Below are positions 44,671 through 56,414 of a stretch of DNA of 56,530 nt, piece after piece. The stretch lies in NCBI RefSeq assembly GCF_008365375.1, contig NZ_QOKW01000035.1, positions 1 to 56,530 on the forward strand. The letters are read 5' to 3'. This stretch comes from Roseomonas genomospecies 6. Lineage in GTDB: Bacteria > Pseudomonadota > Alphaproteobacteria > Azospirillales > Azospirillaceae. Each line of letters begins with the position of its first letter. Position 1 is the stretch's first letter. The position numbers and the translations under genes are program-made. The notes beneath the pieces were generated by a model, which searched no databases, was not told where the DNA came from, and saw only the letters and a program-made list of their open reading frames with translations.

Positions 44671-44868
44671 GCGGGCTCCGCCTCTTTCCGAATGAGCGTC
44701 CGGGGCGTCAGCGCTTGCCGGGCCGTCTGGTCAGCACTGCCCGCCGGGACCGGCATCGGCCCGGCGGACGACGATCGTCATAACAAACTTCACAGTCCTT
44801 TTCGCCTGCCGATTGGCACCGCGACAACTCTTCACAACTCCGACACCGAACCGTCTCCGGGTCGGTCA

Positions 44869-45933
44869 TCAGCCGAACAGAGCGTCGATCGCGGCCTGAT
44901 CCAGCGGGGCCGGCGGTTCGTCCGCCGCGGGCGGCGGCGGGGCCGCCGGCTTGGCCGCGGGCTTGGGCACCGGCTTCGCCGCGGAGGGCGGCTTGGGCAC
45001 CGGCTTCTTGGCCGGAGCGGGGGCCGGAGCGGGCGCCGGAGCCGCGGGGGCGGGAGCCGGGCTGTCGAACAGGCTGTCGATGTCCGCTTGGCTGGCCTGC
45101 ACCGGGGCGGCGGCCGGAGCCGGGCTGTCGAACAGACTGTCGATGTCCGCCTGGCTCGCCTTGGCTCCAGTCGCCGGTGCGGCAGGAGCCGGCTCGGGGA
45201 CCGGCGGCGGAGCCGGAGCCGGGCTGTCGAACATGCTGTCCACGTCGGCCTGGCTGACGCCGAGACCGTCGAGCTGCGGGCCGTTCAGCAGATGGGCGTC
45301 CGGGCGGGTGTCCGTGTTTTCCTGCGCGACCTGGATGCCGGCAAGCTTCTCGATGCCCCAGATGTTGATCATCGCGTTGACGCGCTGCTCGATGTAGCGG
45401 AGCGCGTTGACCACCTTGCTGGTGCGCTGGCCGGTCAGGTCCTGGAACGAGCAGGCGGTGAAGATGTTCGTCACCTCCCCCTCGATCTCGGAGCAGAGGC
45501 CGGGATCGGCGCCCTCCGCCTTCAGCTTGCCCGACAGGTCCATCAGCCGCTCGGCGGCGTTCAGGATCTCGAAGGACGCGCGTTCGGTCGAGATGACGAT
45601 GGCGTCCAGCTCGTTCGTCGCCGATGTGATCTTGTCTCCGCCCCCGTCGGGCGGACGCAGGGCTGCGACCTCGCGCCGCGCCTGCTCGATGGAGGCAGCC
45701 ATCTCCATCAGTTCGCGCCGCAGCACCTCGACGTGCTTGGCCGCTTCCACCACCTCGCTCTGCTGGTGCCAGGAGCTGCGGAACTCCACCAGCATTTTGC
45801 GCACTTCCTCCGCCGCGGCCCCATGGGCCCGGCGGTGGAAGCGGCGCAGGAAGGCACGCCCCTTGTTCGTGCGGGCGATCGCTTCCTCGATCTGGTCGAA
45901 CTCTTCCTCGGAAAGCTGCGGAAGCTGTTCCAA
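44869..45933 (-). CDS. Second CheZ-like protein with four CheY-docking-type motifs on a Pro/Ala tail
   Basis: 354 aa. The N-terminal 200 residues resemble CheZ: long charged helices, then ACSFQDLTGQRTSKVVNALRYIEQRV with the catalytic pair at D165 and Q169. The C-terminal ~150 residues are disordered and Ala/Pro-rich. They carry three copies of SQADIDSLFDSPAPA (about residues 227, 260, 281; the first reads SQADVDSMF) and a fourth variant at the very end, DQAAIDALFG. The TTG at 45933 is chosen because AAGGAG just after the cheY stop is correctly spaced for it; the GTG at 45942 overlaps that site. It follows cheY directly, so they are co-translated. Confidence 0.8.
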   Translation of the reverse strand: MEQLPQLSEEEFDQIEEAIARTNKGRAFLRRFHRRAHGAAAEEVRKMLVEFRSSWHQQSEVVEAAKHVEVLRRELMEMAASIEQARREVAALRPPDGGGDKITSATNELDAIVISTERASFEILNAAERLMDLSGKLKAEGADPGLCSEIEGEVTNIFTACSFQDLTGQRTSKVVNALRYIEQRVNAMINIWGIEKLAGIQVAQENTDTRPDAHLLNGPQLDGLGVSQADVDSMFDSPAPAPPPVPEPAPAAPATGAKASQADIDSLFDSPAPAAAPVQASQADIDSLFDSPAPAPAAPAPAPAPAPAKKPVPKPPSAAKPVPKPAAKPAAPPPPAADEPPAPLDQAAIDALFG

Positions 45934-45945
45934 CCCAACCACTCC

Positions 45946-46311
45946 TTACCCGCCGATGACGGCCTGGATCTTCTGCTTCAGCGTATCGGCGTTGAAAGGC
46001 TTGACGATGTAGTTGTTCACGCCGGCCTGCTTGGCGGCGATCACGTTCTCGGTCTTGCTTTCGGCGGTGACCATGATGAACGGCGTCGAGGCGAGCTTGG
46101 CGTCGGCGCGGATCTCCTTGAGGAGCTGCAGGCCGGTCATCGGCTCCATGTTCCAGTCGGAAATGATGAGCCCGAACTTGCTCTCGCGCAGCTTCTGCAG
46201 AGCCGAGACGCCGTCGCCGGCCTCGTCGATGTCCGTGTAGCCGATCTGGGTCAGGAGGTTCCGCACGATGCGCCGCATGGTGGCGTAGTCATCGACGACA
46301 AGGATCTTCAT
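45946..46311 (-). CDS. cheY: CheY-type single-domain response regulator
   Basis: 121-aa receiver domain with no output domain. Acidic pair D7/D8 (LVVDDYAT), phosphoacceptor D52 (ISDWNM), T82 (VTAES) and K104 (VKPFN) are all present, so it should be phosphorylatable. Y101 is at the usual aromatic switch position. GGAGA precedes the ATG at 46311. As first gene of an operon with two CheZ-like phosphatases, it is very probably the motor-binding CheY of a chemotaxis pathway. No CheA or receptor genes are nearby. Confidence 0.93.
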   Translation of the reverse strand: MKILVVDDYATMRRIVRNLLTQIGYTDIDEAGDGVSALQKLRESKFGLIISDWNMEPMTGLQLLKEIRADAKLASTPFIMVTAESKTENVIAAKQAGVNNYIVKPFNADTLKQKIQAVIGG

Positions 46312-46680
46312 CTACGCGTCTCCGCATTCTTCCGTTGCTAGGCCCCGGCCCGGCGTTCAGCCCGCCCGGCGCTGCATGGCGAGCGCCGAGGTCGAGGTCT
46401 GGTCCGACTGTGATGCCCTAAGTCTGCCGAAAAGTCATCCCTCACGGACACAGTGAGGTAAGCCCGTAAATATCGGGTTACCAAGACCGCCGAATTTCAT
46501 TCGTGCTCAAATACGATGAAGCATCGTTTCAGGCACGGACGCGCTTCCGGCGGCGGTCCGAACGGACATACCCCTGCACCGGGTGGGGACCTTGCCAGAT
46601 TTCCCGACCGAACGCACGGGCTGATTTGCGCCCGGAAGTTCCGCCGTCCGCAGGCCAAGGTCCGATGCGGGGCATCTCCA
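46312..46680. other. Intergenic region upstream of cheY
   Basis: No gene seen. It includes two small stem-loops, CTCAC...GTGAG at 46441-46457 and GGTAAGCCCG...CGGGTTACC at 46457-46482, in a less GC-rich stretch. This should contain the cheY promoter (reading -) and lies beyond the stop of the aminopeptidase gene. No clear sigma-28 or sigma-54 consensus was recognised. Confidence 0.5.
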
Positions 46681-48711
46681 TCAGACGATGATCGGAGAAG
46701 TTGCCTGCCGCAGCCATTGGATCACCGCATCGCTTCCCTCGCTGGAGAGTTGAGTCTCCAGGACCTCGCGCACCTGGGCGTGGTAGGCGTTCAGCCAGGC
46801 GATCTCCTCCTGCGTCATCAGTGCCGGCTCGACGAGGTTGCGGTCGATGGGCGCCAGGGTCAGCACCTCGAACCCCAGCATGGGCCGATCCGCCATGGGC
46901 AGGTCGAGCGGCTGGACGACGATCAGGTTCTCGATGCGGATGCCGTAGGCGCCGGTCTTGTAGTAGCCGGGCTCGTTGGACAGGATCATGCCGGGCTGGA
47001 GCGCCACGCTGTTCGGCACCTTGGAGATGCGCTGCGGCCCCTCATGCACCGACAGGTAGCTGCCCACCCCATGGCCGGTGCCGTGGTCGTAGTCCAGCCC
47101 CAGCCTCCACAGCGGCAGGCGGGCCAGCGTGTCGAGCTGCGACCCCGTGGTGCCGCGCGGGAAACGCGCCGTGCTGACGGCGATGTGGCCCTTCAGGACG
47201 AGGGTGAAGCGCTCCCGCATCTCCGGAGTCGGCGCGCCGATGGCGATGGTGCGCGTCACGTCGGTGGTGCCGTCCTGATACTGGGCGCCGCTGTCCAGCA
47301 GGAACAGGCTGCCCGGCTCCAGCCGGCGGTCGGTCGCCTCCGACGCGCGGTAATGGACGATGGCTCCGTTCGGCCCAGCGCCGGAAATGGTGTCGAAGCT
47401 GAGGCCGCGGAACCGCTCGTTGACGCGGCGGAAGTCCAGAAGCCGCTCCGCCGCCGCCATCTCCGTCACGGTGCCGGAGGGCGCCTCCTGCGACAGCCAG
47501 TGCAGGAACCGGACGAGCGCCGCGCCGTCGCGGATGTGGGCGGCGCGGGTGCCGGCCAGCTCCGCCTCGTTCTTGCAGGCCTTGGGCAGGGCGCAGGGGT
47601 CGGGGTCGCGTTCCAGCTTCGCGCCGGCCAGATGCAGCCGGTCGAAGATCCAGGCGGAGGTGGAGGCCGGGTCCACCATCACCTTGCGCCCCTCGCGCCC
47701 CAGCGCATCCAGCGCCGCGCCCAGATCGTCGGGCGCGCGCACGGCCACCTGGTTGCCGAGATGGGACTCCACGCCCGGCGCCAGCTTGCGGCGGTCGATG
47801 AAGAGATCCACCTGCCCGTCGTCCTTCAGCACCGCGAAGGACAGCGGCAACGGCGTGCAGGGCACGTCCGCCCCCCGCAGGTTCAGCAGCCACGCGATGG
47901 AGTCGGGCTGGGTCAGCACCACGGCGCCGACGCCGTTCCGCTTCAGGTCCCCGGCGATGCGGGCGCGCTTGTCGGCGGCGCCGTCACCCGCGAAGGCGAT
48001 GTCCTGCGCCACCACCGGGGCCAGCGGGGCCGGCGGCTGGCCGGTCCACACGCGGTCCACCGGGTTGTCCGGGCAGGGCACCAGGGACAGGCCGATGCGC
48101 TCCAATTGCTGGCGGGTGCGCTCCACCCAGCCGGCGGTGTGCAACCAAGGATCGTAACCAAGACGCCCGCCGCGCGGCAGCGCGTCCGCCGCCCAATCGG
48201 TCAGCGGGTCGTCCACCAGATGCCGGTATTCATAGAGATCGCCCGACACCTCCGCCTGGACCTGGAGCGTGTAGCGCCCGTCCACGAACACGGCGGCGCG
48301 CTGCCGCCCGACCACGGCGTGGCCCGCCGATCCGGTGAAGCCGGTCAGCCAGGCCAGCCGCTGGGCGCGCGGCGGCACATATTCCCCCTGATGCTCGTCG
48401 CCGCGCGGGACGATGAAGCCGTCCAGATCGGCGCGCGCCAGGACGCCGCGCAGGGCGGCGATGCGGGCGGCGTAATCCGGAGTCTCGGCAACACGGCCAT
48501 CGGCCAGTTCGGCCTTCAGGGCGCGGAGCTGGCCTTTGAGGTCTTCGGAAAGCCGCTCCCCGACCATGACCATCCAGCCGTCGGGCTCCACCCCCTCCGG
48601 CGCCGCGAGCACCCCGGCGACGAGGCTGCGGACATCCGCGGGGGTTTGGGGCACGCCCGTTTGGGCCAAAAGCTGCGCCAGGGTTTCGTCGCCGCGGTAA
48701 GCGCTGGACAC
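46681..48711 (-). CDS. Xaa-Pro aminopeptidase (M24B, AMPP-type), 676 aa
   Basis: Metallopeptidase removing N-terminal residues before proline. Two creatinase-N-like domains (about residues 1-330) precede a C-terminal pita-bread domain. The five metal ligands are visible: two Asp in LLDSGAQYQDGTTDVTRT, His in GTGHGVGSYLSVHEGP, and two Glu in SNEPGYYKTGAYGIRIENL. The three-domain architecture and ~670 residues match the eukaryote-like XPNPEP1/AmpP group rather than the 440-aa E. coli PepP. GTG start at 48711 with GAGG upstream. It is the last gene of the minus-strand run from uvrD. Confidence 0.92.
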   Translation of the reverse strand: MSSAYRGDETLAQLLAQTGVPQTPADVRSLVAGVLAAPEGVEPDGWMVMVGERLSEDLKGQLRALKAELADGRVAETPDYAARIAALRGVLARADLDGFIVPRGDEHQGEYVPPRAQRLAWLTGFTGSAGHAVVGRQRAAVFVDGRYTLQVQAEVSGDLYEYRHLVDDPLTDWAADALPRGGRLGYDPWLHTAGWVERTRQQLERIGLSLVPCPDNPVDRVWTGQPPAPLAPVVAQDIAFAGDGAADKRARIAGDLKRNGVGAVVLTQPDSIAWLLNLRGADVPCTPLPLSFAVLKDDGQVDLFIDRRKLAPGVESHLGNQVAVRAPDDLGAALDALGREGRKVMVDPASTSAWIFDRLHLAGAKLERDPDPCALPKACKNEAELAGTRAAHIRDGAALVRFLHWLSQEAPSGTVTEMAAAERLLDFRRVNERFRGLSFDTISGAGPNGAIVHYRASEATDRRLEPGSLFLLDSGAQYQDGTTDVTRTIAIGAPTPEMRERFTLVLKGHIAVSTARFPRGTTGSQLDTLARLPLWRLGLDYDHGTGHGVGSYLSVHEGPQRISKVPNSVALQPGMILSNEPGYYKTGAYGIRIENLIVVQPLDLPMADRPMLGFEVLTLAPIDRNLVEPALMTQEEIAWLNAYHAQVREVLETQLSSEGSDAVIQWLRQATSPIIV

Positions 48712-48828
48712 GGGGGCTGATCCTCATCCGGTGAAGCCGACCGCGACAGGCTAGGCAGGGACGCCGCACCGCGCAAGCGCGGGAAAGGGCATAGGCACAC
48801 GAACGGCCCGGCCCAAACGACCGAGTTC

Positions 48829-49290
48829 TCAGATCCCCGAATCGTCGGGCAGACCCAGCCGTTCCAGAACGCGCTTGCGCGCGGCGCCGCGGTCCACGTC
48901 CGGCACATGCAGCAGACCGCCGATGCGGCGCAGCAGGTTGGCCTCCAGATCGTTCAGTTCGCCGTCGGCGTAGGCGACCTCCCACAGCATCTCGATGATC
49001 CACAGCCGCTTGTCCGGCGGGCAGTGGTCGTTGATGACCGTGACGTAACGGTAATAGGGCGAGGCGCCTTCCGTGTCGAACACGGCGGCGGACAGCAGGT
49101 CCTGCGCCTCCTCCTCGCTCAGATGGAAGTGGCGGCGGGTGACGTCGAGGATGCGCGCGCGCTCCGCCGCGGAGATGGTGTCGTCGGTCCGCGCCGCCTC
49201 GACCAGAAGGGCGGCGGCGGCGGCCTCCAGCCTGTGGCGGTCGTCGCCGGGGTCGTTCTCCTGGAACAGCGCCCTGATCCGGTTCAGCAT
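48829..49290 (-). CDS. TerB-family protein, 153 aa
   Basis: Helical acidic protein of the tellurite-resistance TerB / DjlA-middle fold: AALLVEAARTDDTISAAERARIL, then LWEVAYADGELNDLEANLLRRIGGLL, the latter with the repeated acidic A-D-G-E motif. It is conserved in alphaproteobacteria and despite the name not necessarily linked to tellurite. GGAGGA precedes the ATG closely. It lies between prmA and the aminopeptidase. A second TerB domain occurs in the J-domain protein at 8729. Confidence 0.85.
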   Translation of the reverse strand: MLNRIRALFQENDPGDDRHRLEAAAAALLVEAARTDDTISAAERARILDVTRRHFHLSEEEAQDLLSAAVFDTEGASPYYRYVTVINDHCPPDKRLWIIEMLWEVAYADGELNDLEANLLRRIGGLLHVPDVDRGAARKRVLERLGLPDDSGI

Positions 49291-49359
49291 CGGTCCTCCT
49301 CCGGTCGTCCAGTCATCCGGTCAAGGAGATGGCGACGGGAGGACCGAAAACCAGAGGCG

Positions 49360-50274
49360 TCAGCCCTTTACGGCCTTCCGCTTCGGGCGCTTCACCACAA
49401 GGGTGGTCCATTCGCCGACCGGGATGCGGGAGACGAGGTGAAGGCCCTGGGCGCGGTGCGCCTGGATGACGTGGCGCTCCTGCCGGTTCAGCAGCCCGGC
49501 CAGGACGGCCACCCCGCCGCGCTGGAGATGGCGCTTGAGTTGCGGCGCCATGCGGGCCAGCGGGCGGGCCAGGATGTTGGCGGTGATGAGGCGGTAGGGC
49601 TTGTGCTTGCCCACGATGGCGGTGTGGTAGCCGTCGCCGCCCTGCGAGCGGATGCGGGCCTTCACCCCGTTGAGGGCGGCGTTGACGCGGGTGACGCGCA
49701 CCGCCTCCGGATCGATGTCCACGGCGGTGACGGGCACCCGCCAGCGCTTGGTCACCGCCAGCGCCAGGATGCCCGACCCGCAGCCCATGTCGAGCGCCCC
49801 GCCCCGCCCGCGGTGCGGCAGGGCCATGCGGCGCGACAGCCGGTCCAGGGCCATCAGGCAACCCTTGGTCGAGCCGTGCTCGCCCGTGCCGAAGGCGGTG
49901 GCGGCGTCGACCAGCAGCGGGATGCTGCCCGCCGGGACGATCCCCTCATGGTGGGAGCCGTGGACGAAGAAGCGCCCGGCCTGGATCGGCGGAAAGCCCT
50001 GGTAGCTGTGCGACACCCAGTCGATGAGGGGCAGTTCCTCGACGATCAGCTTCGGCTCGGGAATGCCCACGGCCTCCGCCAGAACGGCGACGCGGGCGTT
50101 CAGCCGCGCCTCGTCCGGCTGCCCATAGACCGTCGCCTCGACCAGCCAGTCGCCGTGCTCCTCAAGCTCGAAGGTGGACACCGCGTCGGCATGGTCGCCA
50201 ATCGCCTCGGCGAACGCGGGGGCGTGGGCTTCGGGAATGACGAGCGCGATGCGCCAGAGCTTGGAGGAGGACAT
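49360..50274 (-). CDS. prmA: Ribosomal protein L11 methyltransferase PrmA
   Basis: Trimethylates ribosomal protein L11. 304 aa from the ATG at 50274 (MSSSKLWRIALVIPE), the usual N-terminus. The N-terminal substrate domain is followed by the SAM-binding domain with FGTGEHGSTKGCLMAL, ALDMGCGSGILALAVTKRW in part (motif I), VDIDPEAVRVTRVNAALN and the catalytic-type ITANILARPL. The left end of the GxxExxY element lies just upstream of this gene (50321), so its promoter may be the element or the genes beyond. Confidence 0.94.
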   Translation of the reverse strand: MSSSKLWRIALVIPEAHAPAFAEAIGDHADAVSTFELEEHGDWLVEATVYGQPDEARLNARVAVLAEAVGIPEPKLIVEELPLIDWVSHSYQGFPPIQAGRFFVHGSHHEGIVPAGSIPLLVDAATAFGTGEHGSTKGCLMALDRLSRRMALPHRGRGGALDMGCGSGILALAVTKRWRVPVTAVDIDPEAVRVTRVNAALNGVKARIRSQGGDGYHTAIVGKHKPYRLITANILARPLARMAPQLKRHLQRGGVAVLAGLLNRQERHVIQAHRAQGLHLVSRIPVGEWTTLVVKRPKRKAVKG

Positions 50275-50320
50275 GAAGAATCCGCATTTCGGGGGGAATC
50301 GTCGTAGTGGAAGCGGTTTT

Positions 50321-50808
50321 ACCACCAAGCCACAAAGACACAAAGATTTTCACAAAGTCAGTGCGGTCCGTCAGAGCACCCGGCGCCGAACCCCCTCCTT
50401 GAAGCACGGCACGTTGAAATTCATCAGGAATCCCAGACGGTGCCCAGTCATCCGCAGGTAGGTCAGAAGCTGCGCTTCGTGGACCGGCAGGGTGTGCTCG
50501 ACCGCCTTGATCTCGATGACGATTGAATCGTCCACGAGGACGTCAATGCGGAATCCCTCGTCGATCCGCACGTCATCATACTGAATGGGAACGATGACCT
50601 GACGCTTGACCGAGAGGCCGCGTTTGGACAGCTCATGGACAAGGCAAGCTTCGTACACGGATTCAAGCAATCCCGGCCCGAGACGGCTGTGAACCGTATA
50701 GCCCGCATCCACGACCTCGCGTGACAAGGCGTTCAGCGCGGAAGATACGGCCCCATCCATGCGAAAACGTCCTTCGTGAATTTCTTCGTGCCTTCGTGTC
50801 TTCGTGGT
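50321..50808. mobile_element. Putative small element with 37-bp terminal inverted repeats carrying a GxxExxY gene
   Basis: Left end 50321-50357 and right end 50772-50808 align as inverted repeats over 37 bp without gaps, 29 identical by hand count. Both are built from an 8-bp rhythm, ACRAAGRC. The only gene inside is the 129-aa GxxExxY protein. The 112-bp element at 13024-13135 has ends of the same type and no gene. No transposase is present, so it would be mobilised in trans, if at all. Confidence 0.6.
50371..50760 (-). CDS. GxxExxY protein (PD-(D/E)xK nuclease-like), 129 aa
   Basis: Small protein of the widespread GxxExxY family, named for the motif seen here as GLLESVY (about residue 31). 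The C-terminal half has a nuclease-like core: an Asp in FRIDVLVDD and E-I-K in IVIEIKAVE, the PD-(D/E)xK pattern. Ends at LGFLMNFNVPCFKEGVRRRV, also typical. The biological role of the family is not established. The ATG at 50760 is chosen; codons above it translate the terminal inverted repeat. Its GC is lower than that of neighbouring genes, and the terminal repeats on both sides suggest a mobile origin. Confidence 0.88.
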   Translation of the reverse strand: MDGAVSSALNALSREVVDAGYTVHSRLGPGLLESVYEACLVHELSKRGLSVKRQVIVPIQYDDVRIDEGFRIDVLVDDSIVIEIKAVEHTLPVHEAQLLTYLRMTGHRLGFLMNFNVPCFKEGVRRRVL

Positions 50809-50833
50809 TTCCCCTCCCCCACCCGACACTCCC

Positions 50834-52030
50834 TCACCGCCCCGACAGCCGGTCCGCGATGTCGTGCATTCCCTGTTCGCGCAGGATCGCCTGCCGGTGG
50901 CGGACCAGCCGGCGGGCCAGCGCCTTTTCCACCTCGGCGCCGCCCAGCAGGCGCCCCTGCGGATCGCGCAGATGGGTGGCGAGGTGGTCGGCCAGCAGCG
51001 CCTCCTTCTTCGGGTCGCGGCGGTCGAGCGGCTGGGTGCCGTTGAGCGACTGCCGGATGCGGTCCAGCAGAACGGCGCGGCAGCAGGGAGCCCGCCCCTG
51101 GACGATCAGCGTGCCGATGTGAGCCAGGATGGGGCTCACCGGTTCGCTCTTCGGTTGCGGATCGCGGCCCAGGATCAGGTCGGCCAGAGCGCACAGCCCC
51201 AGGGCAAGGTTCGGCTGCGCGCCCAGAAGCTCCTTCACCAGTTCGGCGGAGCCCAGCGCGTCGGCCATCACCCCGTCGATGAGAGCGAGGTGCCGCGGCT
51301 CCACGTCCGGCCCGATCAGGTCGAGCAGCAACTCCAGCTTGCCCGCCAGGGAATTGCGGTCCGCCAGACAAACGGTGAGTTGGCTGAGGAAGACGACATC
51401 GTGCCTTTCCTCCCCCACCGCGGCGTCGATGGCCCGGCTGGAGGCGGACAGGTCGGCGAGGTCGAAGGGCGGCAGGCCCTTGCGCTCCGCCTGGAAGTCG
51501 CGGGCGCGGGCCATCACCACATCGGCGAAGGCCCGCAATTCGCGCGCCCGCGCCGGCACCGCCACCCCGTGCCGGTCCGCGTGATGGCGGGCCACCGCCT
51601 GGATCGCCGCGCCCAGCAGCAGGCCCTGCTCGTCCAGCTTGCGCAGATAGGTCCAGGAATGGAGAAGCTCGGTCGGGGTGATGCGGAACTTGTCGAGGAA
51701 GGGGCGCAGCAACCGCCCGGTGATCGCCCGCGCCTCGAACTCGTAAAGGTCGCCGGAGGCCGTGCAGAAGGGCGCGCCCTCCGCCGTTCCGCCCAGCATC
51801 ATGGGCTTGTCCTTCACCACCGGAACGGCCTTCTGGAAGATCACCGTCTCCAGCGACAGCCCGGCCAGCGTGCGGAACCGGAGGACCTTCACCTCCTCCA
51901 CCCCGCTGACCGCCAGCCAACTGCGGGCGGAGGACAGTCCGCGACGTTCGTCGTCGAAGGTTCCTTCGATCGTCCAACGGCCTTCGCGGCGGATCTGGAC
52001 CTCGAATGCGGTGCTGCTCTTGCCGAACAC
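50834..52030 (-). CDS. Hypothetical protein, about 398 aa
   Basis: Not a family I recognise. The N-terminal ~100 residues are strand-rich (FEVQIRREGRWTIEGTFDDE, VEEVKVLRFRTLAG). The rest is helical, with Ala/Leu/Arg-rich segments such as LGLCALADLILGRDPQ and a basic C-terminal helix (EKALARRLVRHRQAILREQG). There is no signal peptide or membrane segment. The GTG at 52030 is my choice; the frame stays open to a TTG at 52135, but those codons look non-coding. Genome-like codon use and position between uvrD and prmA on the same strand suggest a conserved housekeeping-context gene. Confidence 0.7.
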   Translation of the reverse strand: MFGKSSTAFEVQIRREGRWTIEGTFDDERRGLSSARSWLAVSGVEEVKVLRFRTLAGLSLETVIFQKAVPVVKDKPMMLGGTAEGAPFCTASGDLYEFEARAITGRLLRPFLDKFRITPTELLHSWTYLRKLDEQGLLLGAAIQAVARHHADRHGVAVPARARELRAFADVVMARARDFQAERKGLPPFDLADLSASSRAIDAAVGEERHDVVFLSQLTVCLADRNSLAGKLELLLDLIGPDVEPRHLALIDGVMADALGSAELVKELLGAQPNLALGLCALADLILGRDPQPKSEPVSPILAHIGTLIVQGRAPCCRAVLLDRIRQSLNGTQPLDRRDPKKEALLADHLATHLRDPQGRLLGGAEVEKALARRLVRHRQAILREQGMHDIADRLSGR

Positions 52031-52166
52031 GGGGGTGGTTCCGGGGCTGTGGGCGGGATGCTGGTCCCTCCGGTGTAACCCCTCCGCCACCCTGCGGACT
52101 GTGACGACCGTCACCGCAACGGCAGGCTGCGGCAATCGGCCGCCCCGCTTCCTTTGGCCCGGCTTG

Positions 52167-55601
<3,435 letters not shown>

Positions 55602-56174
55602 GCGGCACCGGAGTTTCTGGCGGATGTGCTGGCGGGCCTCCCGCGGCGGGAGACCTCCTTCATCAATGAGAGGACACCGTATATAGCACGCCCCCCGGCG
55701 CATCGAACCCCTTCCCTGGACGGAACGGCCAGGACGGCCCGACGAAGGGCCCGGGCCTAGGACCATGGGCCGGTCTACGCCCGGCATGACCTATGCCACG
55801 GCCAATGGCACTCGCCTTATCACAATGGCCGGAAGTCCCATTGGCCATCGGTTCCTGTGAATCGCGCCGCGTCACAGACAAATCACAGGCTGAATGCAAC
55901 TTCGAGCCAATTGATTATTCCACACGCGACGTCCGGAGACGGCTTGATGGACGGTTTGTCTTATTTCGGCTTAGGGCATATGCCCATTGCGAGACATGAT
56001 TTTTCCTTTGGGGAAATTTTCTGTTCCGCAAATCCGGGGTAAGGTTCATTCAAATCGTGGCACCCCGGAACCAAACGGACAGCCGCGCACAGCGGCCCCT
56101 CCCCCCGGACCGGATGTCCACGGAGGCGCCAGACGAACGACCGAATTGAAACAATCAGAGGGCGGGTAGGAACA
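55602..56174. other. Intergenic region, divergent promoters
   Basis: No gene seen. It contains the GTGCTATATA box upstream of uvrD (around 55677-55690, minus strand), a 9-bp inverted pair GGCCAATGG/CCATTGGCC (55800-55808, 55838-55846), and a CCTGTGA/TCACAGG pair (55854-55860, 55883-55889). From about 55880 the sequence is less GC-rich, as expected upstream of the response-regulator gene. Confidence 0.5.
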
Positions 56175-56414
56175 ATGGACCCCGTGAACGTTTTCCTGAT
56201 CGACGCGAACAAGCTCTTCCGCGAAGGGATGAAGCGTCTGTTCGAGAACACGCCCTTCAAGGTGATGGGCGAGGCCGGCAGCCTGCGCGAGGGCGTTCCC
56301 GCGGTCGAGGCGGCGGGCGTCCGGCCCGAGTTGATCCTGATCGATCTCGCCAACGGCGGCGAGGACGAGGTGGAACAGCTCCGCACCCTGCGCGACAACC
56401 ATCGTACGCATCCG
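56175..56414 (+). pseudogene. Response regulator (NarL/FixJ-type receiver), truncated by an IS66-family insertion
   Basis: 80 codons remain. They cover the start of a receiver domain: VFLIDANKLFREGMKRLF with acidic D10, and LILIDLANG with D57 at the phosphoacceptor position. Wording such as NKLFREGMKRLFENTPFKVMGEA is typical of LuxR/NarL-type regulators, which would have a C-terminal HTH domain, here lost or displaced. After Pro80 the frame runs into the IS end and yields meaningless residues. TAGGAAC precedes the ATG. The 3' part of the gene may resume beyond the window, on the far side of the IS. Confidence 0.75.

Noticed and set aside
55602..55787. 62-codon N-terminal extension of uvrD
   Set aside because: Overlaps the promoter-like TATATA box and has no helicase-like content; ATG 55601 is adequate.
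55854..55889. TGTGA...TCACA as a CRP/FNR site
   Set aside because: The spacing between half-sites is 11 bp rather than 6, so it does not fit the CRP consensus.
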